Shown one piece after another: positions 36,002 through 43,004 of a DNA stretch of 64,000 bases (positions are counted from its first letter, which is position 1; each line of letters starts with the position of its first letter). The notes under the pieces were generated by a model. The model saw nothing but the letters and a program-made list of their open reading frames with translations, was not told the DNA's origin and ran no database searches. The position numbers and the translations under genes are program-made. Origin of the DNA: AP-15 sp963772295 (GTDB lineage Bacteria > Pseudomonadota > Alphaproteobacteria > ATCC43930 > CGMCC-115725); contig CAVYWO010000017.1 in NCBI GenBank assembly GCA_963772295.1, positions 62,001 to 126,000 on the forward strand, given 5' to 3'.

Positions 36002-37159
36002 CTAAGCTCCTCCTCTGTCGCGTTCGCGGTCGATCCGGCTTTGAAGCTCGCTTAGTGAGGGCACCACTCGCTCGCAGCAATCCACCCTGTCCTTAATCAG
36101 CAAATCGCTAAACGCTCTGTCACCCCGCCATAGGTCGGTGTAGGGCAGATACATAGCATGAATTAGATCAATGGCGTCCGATCTCTTCATCGATCGTTTC
36201 TCGTTGTAAAAGGCATATAGAATTTGTGCCGCGATCAACGCTGACTTTTCGCCTACAAGCTTTGTCCACCCTCCGGGGGTGTGCTGTGTTAATAGCTGCG
36301 GTGAAAGTATCATAGACCGTTCTTTTTTTACCTCTTGCTGCAATTCGGTGAATTTGGCTCGCGCTTGTGGATTATTGCCGTGCGTGGATATCGCCTTTTT
36401 TATCTGGGTACGAAGCGCCGGTATATTAATATCCACTTGCTGGCGAAGGTCAGTTAGCATAGTGGTGATTTTGCCGGTGAGCTTTTCGCTGATTACCACA
36501 AGCGGATTTTCTCGATCCGAATGTTCAAACCATGTCTCATACATCGTTGCTGGGTCAACGACGCAAGCCAAAAGCTCGCGATTAGCCTCAACCCGGCTTG
36601 TTTCTCCGAAAATATATCGCTTAAGATTGCCGGGGTTTATAAACCGTTGTTGTAACACCAATGACCACGGCTGCGCCGTTATCAATGCGTCTAGCCGTAA
36701 AGGATTATCGCGCGCCCACTTGATGAAGTTCATTCGCTTAGAAAGGGCACGTCGCTCTCCCCGCCGGGGAAGATTTTGTACTGCGGTTCTTATCAGGTCT
36801 TTGAGAAGATTTTCCACATCAAAAAATGCGAGCTCGCTACGTGGGAACCATACACCATCGTTAGAGAAAGAATATCCTTTTCCTAAGTCAATTGGATGCG
36901 GAAACGCGTTGCGCCCGCATAGTTCTCTAAGGAGTTGTGCGCGTGCAAGCCGATCTTCGCGATATCGTGGCGTCGCCTTTTGGAGAAATTCAAACAAGAC
37001 GTGGTATGAAAGGCCTATTTCTAGGTATCCACTGCGCACCATCTCCTTCAGCTTATCGCGTATTTGTGCTTCCGATGAGCCGTGTGCAGCCGCATGCATC
37101 GCCCCATAGTCAGAGGTGTCCAGATGCAAGCGGATCGGACGAAGCGCCCCGCCGCTCAT
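36002..37159 (-). CDS. Large PIN-like domain protein of unknown function
   Basis: This 385-residue soluble protein is not in any family I can name precisely. The N-terminal strand IRLHLDTSDYGAM and the following VLFEFLQKA have the Asp and Glu spacing of PIN-like nucleases. The C-terminal SDAIDLIHAMYLPYTDLWRG then DRAFSDLL supplies two or three more conserved-looking acidic residues, typical of the second half of the PIN active site. About 250 residues of helical sequence lie between, an unusual insertion. The gene is AT-rich and lies between the NYN gene and a recombinase relic; its start overlaps the relic's end by 4 bases. A nuclease role, perhaps in defence or RNA decay, is inference. Confidence 0.6.
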   Translation of the reverse strand: MSGGALRPIRLHLDTSDYGAMHAAAHGSSEAQIRDKLKEMVRSGYLEIGLSYHVLFEFLQKATPRYREDRLARAQLLRELCGRNAFPHPIDLGKGYSFSNDGVWFPRSELAFFDVENLLKDLIRTAVQNLPRRGERRALSKRMNFIKWARDNPLRLDALITAQPWSLVLQQRFINPGNLKRYIFGETSRVEANRELLACVVDPATMYETWFEHSDRENPLVVISEKLTGKITTMLTDLRQQVDINIPALRTQIKKAISTHGNNPQARAKFTELQQEVKKERSMILSPQLLTQHTPGGWTKLVGEKSALIAAQILYAFYNEKRSMKRSDAIDLIHAMYLPYTDLWRGDRAFSDLLIKDRVDCCERVVPSLSELQSRIDRERDRGGA

Positions 37160-37755
37160 ATGTCGCGTGTCGCACGGCGCATGGTGGCAATGCTGCGGTC
37201 GTAGCTGTCGGCCAATTCCTGCAACGTAGCGCCCTGCGCGCGGCGTCTGGTGGCCTCTTTCTGCTGTTCCGGTGTGAGGGAAGGGGGACGGCCCATATGT
37301 TTTCCACGGGCCTTGGCGCGGCTCCTGCCTTCGGCGGTGCGGGTGCGGATCAGATCGCGTTCAACATCGGCCAAGCCGCCGAGTACCGCCAGCATCAAGC
37401 GCCCGGTGCTGGTGCCGGTGTCGGCCCATGGTTCCGCCAAGGATCGGAATTGCGCCTTGGCGTCCACGATGCGCTTGACGATGCCGAACAGGTCGAAGGT
37501 GCTCCGCGCCAGCCGGTCGATCCGCGTGACTGTCACCACGTCGCCGGGGGCCAGCTTGCCGAGCATCCGGTTAAGCTCGCGCCGGTCGGCCCGCGCGCCC
37601 GTCACCTTCTCCCGATAGATGTTCCAACTCGGCCTCGTCGGTTGGGGGCTGGATGGCCGACTAATTTTCGTCAACGGCGATTTGCAGCGCCTGAAAGCGG
37701 ATGATGTCTGTATATACGGCCAAGGTACGAAGACGTGTGGGACGTACACTACCAT
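37156..37755 (-). pseudogene. Serine recombinase lacking its catalytic N terminus
   Basis: From IYREKVTGARADRRELNRML onward this is a clean resolvase/invertase: LAPGDVVTVTRIDRLARST, then LAEPWADTGTSTGRLMLAVL, GGLADVERDLIRTRTAEGRS and a C-terminal helix-turn-helix (GATLQELADSYDRSIATMRR). The usual first 30 residues with the YARVST catalytic serine are replaced by unrelated sequence that overlaps the divergent Rap1a-like frame. The product would therefore be unable to cut DNA. It could still bind DNA through the HTH. A second, more decayed copy lies at 39855-40040. Confidence 0.75.
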
Positions 37756-38020
37756 ATATCCTCTCAGACAAACCGATGCTCCCCCTCTATTTGCTTCGAC
37801 AGTGTATGATGAAATTAGAGCGTGGGTTTTGGGCTATTTAAGCATGTACAATGAAAAGACGGATGGACTCAGTTATTCCATATTAGGCAACTCTGATCCA
37901 AACGCTGTCGGGGCGTGGCTGTACAATTATTGCCAACCACATCCTCTGGAAAGTGTGTACGATGCTATGCAACCGCTAATTGTTGCGCTGTATCCAAGGC
38001 GCTTCAGAATAAAGCCATAG
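37619..38020 (+). CDS. Rap1a-like small protein, N terminus uncertain
   Basis: The frame contains DDVCIYGQGTKTCGTYTT and, later, YDEIRAWVLGYLSMYN then DPNAVGAWLYNYCQPHPLES and AMQPLIVALYPRRF. This Cys...W.LGY.S.YN...WL.NYC..PL pattern matches a family of small, normally exported Rap1a/immunity-like proteins in Alphaproteobacteria. A signal peptide is missing: the upstream 70 bases are antisense to the recombinase relic, so the gene was probably cut there by rearrangement. AT-rich. The family match is from memory and moderate. Confidence 0.4.
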   Translation: MFQLGLVGWGLDGRLIFVNGDLQRLKADDVCIYGQGTKTCGTYTTIYPLRQTDAPPLFASTVYDEIRAWVLGYLSMYNEKTDGLSYSILGNSDPNAVGAWLYNYCQPHPLESVYDAMQPLIVALYPRRFRIKP

Positions 38021-38248
38021 CCTGTGCGCGGACGCGGTGAGCATGAATACCTACGATGAAGTCGAGCGCCACTATATTTCAAAATGCCCATTTAAATCGG
38101 CGGCGGGCGCTCAATCTGCCGGACAGATGCAGGAGAAGAGCGATCCCGGCGACCAGCGGATACCGCAGAAGTCTACTGCCGGTGCCCCTTTTGGCCGATA
38201 ACAAGGGATTCTGGAAATTCGCCAATGTCCCAAAAACCTAGAGCGTCA

Positions 38249-38686
38249 CTAATCGGATTTGGCCCCCGGTGGGGCCTCGCTAGTCGGAGATAATCCCAGC
38301 GCGCGCACAATTGCGCGATTTGCTTCCTCGTTGATTTGGAAGTTGCGCGGGAATGGAATTGCCCCCACCTCTGCTTCGATTGCTGCTATTGCCGACACCA
38401 GATTTTCCGTGACCAGTTTAAGCTGTGTCCATGACATTATAATCTCAACGTGTTCTTCAACGACATTCGCGGGCATCTGCGGAGATGGGGTATGGGCTTC
38501 TATTCTGCTGAACACAATAGTGAATGTCCCATTGCCAACTCTACTACGATGGAAATCTGAAAAACACACCTTGTAATCGGGCGCTCTGGTGAACCTCAAT
38601 GCGGCGGCGGCGGCGGCAACGGAGGCCGGGTTGTTGGGGTCGGTCTGAGCGGAGACCTCGCCTCGGGATGGGGTTTCCTCAGGCAT
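38249..38686 (-). CDS. DUF3467-like protein
   Basis: This 145-residue protein has, after a disordered N terminus, YKVCFSDFHRSRVGNGTFTI, HVEIIMSWTQLKLVTENLVS and AAIEAEVGAIPFPRNFQI. The order (strands, then MS...K.L...L..AI...E...G.IP) resembles DUF3467, a small domain of unknown function. The gene begins 36 bp downstream of the HTH antitoxin-like gene on the same strand, so it is likely in the same operon as the HigBA-like pair. It may be a third component of that module or unrelated cargo. Confidence 0.5.
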   Translation of the reverse strand: MPEETPSRGEVSAQTDPNNPASVAAAAAALRFTRAPDYKVCFSDFHRSRVGNGTFTIVFSRIEAHTPSPQMPANVVEEHVEIIMSWTQLKLVTENLVSAIAAIEAEVGAIPFPRNFQINEEANRAIVRALGLSPTSEAPPGAKSD

Positions 38687-38721
38687 AAGCTGCTTCCTTT
38701 GTCTCCTGTGGCCGATATGAG

Positions 38722-39339
38722 TTAAGCGGCCGCGTTGCTTTCTAGTGTCCCACTGAGTTGATGAGCGGCTGCGTTGCTTCCGAGTGTCCCACTGAGTTGA
38801 TGAGCAGCTGCGTTGCTTCCGAGTGTCCCACTGGCGACGTTGCGGCTGTCTTGCAATTGTCGCATTACCGCTAGGTCGATGACCTCACCGCTCGGTACAG
38901 GGGGGGCGCTCTGTACAGGAGCGCTCTGTACAGCGGCCGTGAGCGCCGGGGTTTCGGCGGTTAGAACTTCTACTTGCACTTGAAGATTTCCAGCGCCCAG
39001 AACGTGAATTTCGCTCCCCTGCGCGCGTCGCTCGTCTTGCCCGGCAACTGCATCAATTGCTGCTTGATCATAAGCGGATGGCGCGAGCGCTTTGTCCGAA
39101 TAATCTTCGGTGTATCGAAGAAATGTCAAAAAATCTACAAAGCGGATTATAACCGCGATATCTAATTTAGCAGCGATGTCGATCAGGGTCTGGATACTAA
39201 TATGCCGATCAAGCTGTTTTTCTAGGCGCGAGATGACACTTTGCGGTTTCCCAATTTTGTCTCCGAATTCTCGTTGGCTGAGATCGCCGCGAAGCGTCCT
39301 GATCTGATCAGATAGAAATGCCTTGAGTTGCGTCGCCAT
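38722..39339 (-). CDS. XRE-family HTH protein (HigA-like antitoxin) with C-terminal repeats
   Basis: About 205 residues. The N-terminal helix-turn-helix is clear (LSQREFGDKIGKPQSVISRL, then ISIQTLIDIAAKLDIAVIIR). A middle linker rich in Ala/Val/Gln follows, and the C terminus has three copies of a 13-residue unit SGTLGSNAAAHQL, the last shortened and ending in the stop. ATG 39339 is chosen because it places the HTH at the N terminus; a longer frame reaches 39435 and would overlap the toxin gene. It lies 46 bp after the HigB-like gene, the toxin-first order of higBA modules. The long repeat tail is unusual for HigA. Confidence 0.75.
   Translation of the reverse strand: MATQLKAFLSDQIRTLRGDLSQREFGDKIGKPQSVISRLEKQLDRHISIQTLIDIAAKLDIAVIIRFVDFLTFLRYTEDYSDKALAPSAYDQAAIDAVAGQDERRAQGSEIHVLGAGNLQVQVEVLTAETPALTAAVQSAPVQSAPPVPSGEVIDLAVMRQLQDSRNVASGTLGSNAAAHQLSGTLGSNAAAHQLSGTLESNAAA
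38725..38832 (-). repeat. 39-bp tandem repeats at the 3' end of the HTH gene
   Basis: Two complete and one partial 39-bp units, nearly identical, sit head to tail (about 38725-38763, 38764-38802, 38803-38832). They keep the reading frame and encode the 13-residue repeats. Such arrays change copy number easily by slippage. Confidence 0.85.
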
Positions 39340-39385
39340 ATATGCATGACGGCGGCCGGGGGCAGTGAGTGCCTTGGCTAACCGG

Positions 39386-39790
39386 CTAATCCTCGTCCGA
39401 CGGGAACGTGCATTCCTTGGCTCGTCTTTGATCACGCGATATCTCCAATTGGCGTTTTTTCGATTTGTCGCAGGGTATAGCGTACCGTGGAGACAAGTTC
39501 TTGTAGAACGGCCACAGAAGTGTAAATACGCTTTCCTCTAGAACTCCGATTATCCGGTAATGATGGCTGTCGTGATCAATTAGGATTTCATGAAATCCAA
39601 TGCATTTGCTGGCATGCCTCTTCTCCAGCGCTTTGAAAATATTTTCGTTGAGAACGGCGCGGCTTTTCCGCTGTAGGTTTTCGATGATCCCGAGGAACAC
39701 GCCTTGAATTGTCTCATCGCACGCATCGTACCACTCCCGGATGACATCGCGCCCCTTCGGGTCAGTATAGCACCGGAAAGTCAGGGGCAT
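39386..39790 (-). CDS. HigB/RelE-like toxin
   Basis: This 134-residue protein matches the phage-derived Gp49/HigB branch of the RelE toxin fold: IREWYDACDETIQGVFLGII, then IFKALEKRHASKCIGFHEIL and HYRIIGVLEESVFTLLWPFY. The extra basic C-terminal tail (KSKKRQLEISRDQRRAKECT) is longer than usual. Start ATG 39790 places the fold at the N terminus; the frame is open upstream but runs into a recombinase relic. The HTH gene downstream would be the antitoxin. HigB-type toxins cleave mRNA on the ribosome. Confidence 0.75.
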   Translation of the reverse strand: MPLTFRCYTDPKGRDVIREWYDACDETIQGVFLGIIENLQRKSRAVLNENIFKALEKRHASKCIGFHEILIDHDSHHYRIIGVLEESVFTLLWPFYKNLSPRYAIPCDKSKKRQLEISRDQRRAKECTFPSDED

Positions 39791-39854
39791 AGCACGTTTG
39801 CTATAAGGTGGCGCTTCACGGCCATTATCACCGTTCCTAAGAATACCAAGAACC

Positions 39855-40040
39855 CTAGGCCAGCCTCGAAATCGTCGTCTGACTGACGTTGTACAGCTTC
39901 GGCGGCCGGCCCATATGCTGCCCGCGCTTCTGCGCCCGGCTGCGGCCCTCGGCGGTGCGGGTGCGGCATAAGGTCGCGCTCCAGGTCGGCGAGGCCGCCG
40001 AGGACGATGCGCAGCTCGTCGGGACCGCCCCAATTGATCG
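39855..40040 (-). pseudogene. Serine recombinase C-terminal relic with frameshift
   Basis: One frame gives LRIVLGGLADLERDL, and after a one-base slip the next gives RTRTAEGRSRAQKRGQHMGR then PPKLYNVSQTTISRLA and a stop at 39855. This is the same C-terminal region as in the relic at 37156. Nothing of the catalytic domain remains. Confidence 0.7.
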
Positions 40041-40095
40041 CGCCCCATCCGAACCCGGGCCGGGGGGCTAGGGGCATCGTTTCCTCCCTGAATCC

Positions 40096-40168
40096 GGTTA
40101 GAAGAATCCGCCCATAACCAGCTGATGTTTTTGAAGCCGTTTTCGCGCCTTTGCGGGTGGTTAGAAGG
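40096..40168 (+). repeat. GGTTAGAAG direct repeats at the right end of the island
   Basis: GGTTAGAAGA at 40096-40105 and GGTTAGAAGG at 40159-40168 mirror the pair at the left end. The spacing differs (63 bp here, 22 bp at the left), which is common for arm-type sites. Confidence 0.5.
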
Positions 40169-40193
40169 CGCATCCTGCTGAAATATCGCGAAC

Positions 40194-41741
40194 ATGATCT
40201 TTCAGCAGGGCACGCCGCCCGATGCGGTCTACACGTTCAAGCATGCGCTGGTGCAGGACGCCGCCTACGACTCGTTGCTCAAGGCGCGCAGGCAGGAACT
40301 CCACGGCAAGATCGCCCGGGTGATCGAGGAGTGTCTGCCGCACACCGAGGAAACCGAGCCCGAACTGCTGGCGCATCACTATAGCGAGGCGAAACAGCCA
40401 GCGAAGGCGATCCCGCTGTGGCAGAAGGCCGGCAGCCTGGCGCTCAACCGGATGGCGCTCGCCGAAGCCATCGCGCATCTCAACAAGGGTCTCGACTTGG
40501 TCGCTGCGCTGCCGGCCTCGCCGGAGCGCGACGGCAAGGAGGTGGATCTTCGGGTTTTGTTGGGGACCGCCCGGACGGCGCTCAAAGGCTGGCCGGCGCA
40601 GGAGGTCTGGGACAGCTTCTTCCCGGCGCTGGGGCTGGCGCACGCGCTGCACCGCAACGATGCCCTGCTGCCGATCCTCTGGGGACTGTTCATCCACGTG
40701 TTGACGAGGGGACGGATTGCCGAATCGCTTCTCTGGGTCACTCAGGTGATGAACGCTGCCGAGACCTACCGCGACCCCGATCTCCTGATCGCCGGGCACC
40801 TCGCCGCGATGACCGCCTATGTTTACCTCGGCGATCCGATCGAAGCCGGGAAGCATGTAGACCGGGTGCTGGCGCTCTACAGCGAAGAGAAGCAGGTTCG
40901 TCTGGCCGGTATTCTAAACATCGATCCGAAAATACAAAGTTTGGCCCATTTGGCGAACTCGACCTGGATCCTCGGTTATCCCGAGCAAGCGGTGCGGATT
41001 ATCGACGCCGCGCATGATTATGCCCGCCGGGTCGGCCATACATTCGCTCTGGGCTGGACGCTGACCCTTGGCGCAAACCTCTTCGGTTATCTGTGCGAGC
41101 CCCACGAGTGGCTGAAGCGTATCGAAGAGGCCGATCGACTAGGTCGCGAAAACAGCCTGCCCTTCGTAACGGAGTTCTTGGTGCCCTACTGTTCCGGAGC
41201 TGCGATGATCCGGAAGGGCAAGGTCGCCGAAGGGGTCGCTTTGCTCGGGAGGGGCCTCGCCGTCTGGGAGGAGAGCGGTGGCCGAGCCAATAGTGCCTAT
41301 TTCAAATCCGTGCTAGCCGAGGGCATGGCCCAACTCGGCGATCTCGCTGGCGCGCTCGATCTGATCGACAAGGTCATCGCGCAAATCGAGACGCCGGGCT
41401 GGGAAGAACGCCACTATTATGCTGAAGTGCTCCGGATGAAGGGTTGGGTGCTCGCGCCCAAGGGCGATTTGGTAGGGGCGGAGCGCGCCTACCTCGCCTC
41501 GCTCGACTGGGCGCGAACGCAGCAGGCGAAATCCTGGGAGCTGCGCACCGCGACCAGCTACGCTCGCCTCATGCTTGACCAGGGCCGCGCGCGCGAAGCC
41601 TACGAACTGCTCGCGCCGGTCTACGCCTGGTTCACCGAGGGCTTCGGGACGAAGGACCTGAAGGACGCCAAGGCGCTGTTGGCGGAACTTGACACCAAAA
41701 TTATCTCCCTCGCCCCGCTTGCGGGGAGAGGGGCGGGGTGA
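40194..41741 (+). pseudogene. SAM-cyclase-ATPase-TPR protein (second paralog), 3' part
   Basis: The frame resumes the interrupted protein: FQQGTPPDAVYTFKHALVQD, then the TPR-like half (KAIPLWQKAGSLALNRMALA, LLGTARTALKGWPAQEVWDS, LDWARTQQAKSWELRTATSY) to GFGTKDLKDAKALLAEL. The last 13 residues (from IISLAPLAGRGAG) are encoded by a palindromic repeat, replacing about 20 native residues seen in the paralog. ATG 40194 is a chance start made by the island end; without a promoter in the island this half is probably silent. Together with 31693-33566 it would restore the full gene on excision. Confidence 0.9.
40200..40216 (+). other. Right attachment-site core of the island (attR)
   Basis: TTTCAGCAGGGCACGCC, 15 of 17 identical to the left core at 33550-33566. 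Here the sequence runs on in frame into the native CCCGATGCG (PDAV) codons, so this copy likely represents the original gene sequence. Confidence 0.75.
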
Positions 41742-42090
41742 GGGGCCACTGTTCGAGTTCCGAGAGGAGCGTTTCAAGAACGCCATCGAGGTTCTCGACG
41801 ACATCGTTGTTCCAGATGCGGATCACGCGATAACCGAGGGCGCATAACTCACTGTCGCGCGGTCTGTCCTCCTGACGATCCGAGTGCTGACCGCCGTCGA
41901 GCTCGACAATCAAGCGCCGGTCGCGACAAACGAAGTCCACGTAGTACCGACCGATGGGCTCTTGGCGGACGAATTTGAAGCCGCCGAGTTGCCGACCGCA
42001 GATCCGCGTCCACATCGCAATTTCCGCCGGCGTGAGAGCGCGCCGCAGAGATCGTGCACGCCCGATGCGCTTTTGATCCTTGCCCCGCAA
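41701..42090 (-). CDS. DUF559 endonuclease-like protein
   Basis: This 129-residue DUF559 protein has the very-short-patch-repair/restriction-like fold: ARSLRRALTPAEIAMWTRIC, FKFVRQEPIGRYYVDFVCRD then LIVELDGGQH with the PD-(D/E)XK-type acidic residues, and GYRVIRIWNNDVVENLDGVL. TTG at 42090 is preceded by a perfect AGGAGG at nine bases, which decides the start. The last 14 residues (PLTPPLSPQAGRGR) come from a palindromic repeat. The gene sits between two inverted copies of that repeat at 41705-41746 and 42119-42160. Function is unknown; it may be a nuclease linked to movement of the repeat. Confidence 0.85.
   Translation of the reverse strand: MRGKDQKRIGRARSLRRALTPAEIAMWTRICGRQLGGFKFVRQEPIGRYYVDFVCRDRRLIVELDGGQHSDRQEDRPRDSELCALGYRVIRIWNNDVVENLDGVLETLLSELEQWPLTPPLSPQAGRGR
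41705..41746 (+). repeat. Left copy of the palindromic repeat flanking DUF559
   Basis: CTCCCTCGCCCCGCTTGCGG followed by GGAGAGGGGCGGGGTGAGGG is nearly the exact reverse complement of 42119-42160. Each copy contains an internal CCCCGC...GCGGGG hairpin. The unit has replaced the 3' end of the cyclase-family gene. Confidence 0.8.
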
Positions 42091-42118
42091 CGCGGTAATC
42101 CTCCTCTTTGCGAGGCTT

Positions 42119-42160
42119 GCCCCTCACCCCAGCCCTCTCCCCGCAAGCGGGGCGAGGGAG
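42119..42160 (-). repeat. Right copy of the palindromic repeat flanking DUF559
   Basis: GCCCCTCACCCCAGCCCTCT followed by CCCCGCAAGCGGGGCGAGGG is the inverted partner of 41705-41746. The only visible differences are near the CTGGGG/GCGGGG position. Confidence 0.8.
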
Positions 42161-42224
42161 TGCCGCACGTTCCAAGCGGGCGTTCTATCATTGCCGGTCG
42201 GCTGCAGCCGGTAGCGACCGAGGG

Positions 42225-42518
42225 CTAGCCGAGCGAGGCGACGATCTGCCGGTAGGCGGCCTCGGGAAACGCCTTCAGGGTCTTGGTGCGCACCATGCCG
42301 AGCCCGCCCAGGAGCAGGGTGAACCGCGCCGCCACCGCATCGTCCGGCGCCTCGTAGACGGCGATCAGGTCGTATTCGCCCATCGTCATGTAAAAGCTGC
42401 GGAATTCGCCGCCCATATCGGCCAGTTTCTGCCTTGCCGCGTCGAGCCGGCGCGGCGAGTCCCTGACCTTCTGCGCTCTTTGATCGGTCCAATTGGCGAG
42501 CATGATGTAGCTGGGCAC
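42225..42518 (-). CDS. GYD-domain protein
   Basis: This 97-residue GYD-family protein reads VPSYIMLANWTDQRAQKVRD, then MGEYDLIAVYEAPDDAVAAR and MVRTKTLKAFPEAAYRQIVA. GTG at 42518 is chosen because GGGAGGAG sits four bases ahead and no ATG aligns with the family start. GYD proteins are small ferredoxin-fold proteins of unknown function, often next to redox or detoxification genes. The pterin dehydratase gene upstream on the same strand is 62 bp away, so both may be one transcript. Confidence 0.85.
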   Translation of the reverse strand: MPSYIMLANWTDQRAQKVRDSPRRLDAARQKLADMGGEFRSFYMTMGEYDLIAVYEAPDDAVAARFTLLLGGLGMVRTKTLKAFPEAAYRQIVASLG

Positions 42519-42580
42519 GGCACTCCTCCCTCCATTCGCGATCTGGGCATTTGCGGATGCCCTTCGACCGCCCGGACGCC

Positions 42581-42937
42581 TCAGCCGTCGGCGGCTGCGG
42601 TGTCGCGCGCGATGCGGTCGAGCTTTGCCGCCATGATGAAGTCGTTTTCGTGGAGCCCTTTGATTTTCTTGGTGCGCAATGACACCGTCGCATAGCCCCA
42701 GCCGAAGCTGATGTCGGGATGGTGCGCCTCGGCTTCGGCAAGCTCGGCGGCGCGCGCGACAAAGCCAAAGGCCTCGCCGAAATTCTTGAAGCGATAGGTC
42801 CGCGCGATCCGGGTCGCGGCATCGAGCAGGTCCCATTGCGGGGCCTCGCGGTGCAGCGCCGCGGCCTCCTCGGCGTTGAGCGGCGGAATGCCGCCGCGGC
42901 ACGGGGTGCAACTCTTCTCGGCGAGTGCTGTTGGCAT
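42581..42937 (-). CDS. phhB: 4a-hydroxytetrahydrobiopterin dehydratase (PCD/DcoH)
   Basis: This 118-residue protein has the pterin-4a-carbinolamine dehydratase pattern: LHREAPQWDLLDAATRIART, FGFVARAAELAEAEAHHPDI with the catalytic His pair, WGYATVSLRTKKIKGLHEND and a C-terminal helix. The usual TH..GGLT segment is TKKIKGL here, so one active-site His is changed. A CXXC-like pair near the start (SCTPCRGG) is also seen in many bacterial homologs. The enzyme recycles the pterin cofactor of phenylalanine hydroxylase, a gene not present in the window. The ATG follows AAGGAGCC. Confidence 0.88.
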   Translation of the reverse strand: MPTALAEKSCTPCRGGIPPLNAEEAAALHREAPQWDLLDAATRIARTYRFKNFGEAFGFVARAAELAEAEAHHPDISFGWGYATVSLRTKKIKGLHENDFIMAAKLDRIARDTAAADG

Positions 42938-43004
42938 CGTGTTGGCTCCTTGAAACCGGGTAGCATAGCACAAAGGCCGCGGTAGAGAGGGAGGGGTCGG
43001 TTCG

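Larger units (their letters stand above)
33567..40199. mobile_element. Integrative element of about 6.6 kb inside a cyclase gene
   Basis: The element is bounded by the 17-bp core copies, carries a tyrosine integrase gene ending 34 bp inside the left core, and separates two halves of one protein gene. Cargo between 35.2 and 39.8 kb has clearly lower GC and different codon use than the chromosome. Contents are the integrase with a small coupled ORF, a small membrane protein, a NYN gene, a PIN-like gene, two recombinase relics, a Rap1a-like fragment, a DUF3467-like gene and a HigBA-like pair. No conjugation or phage structural genes are present, so it is a small genomic island rather than a self-transmissible element. 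The host gene target is a coding sequence, not a tRNA. Confidence 0.85.

Noticed and set aside
38056..38241. Small plus-strand frame of 61 codons before the DUF3467-like gene
   Set aside because: No ribosome site and no recognisable feature; likely chance in an AT-richer stretch.
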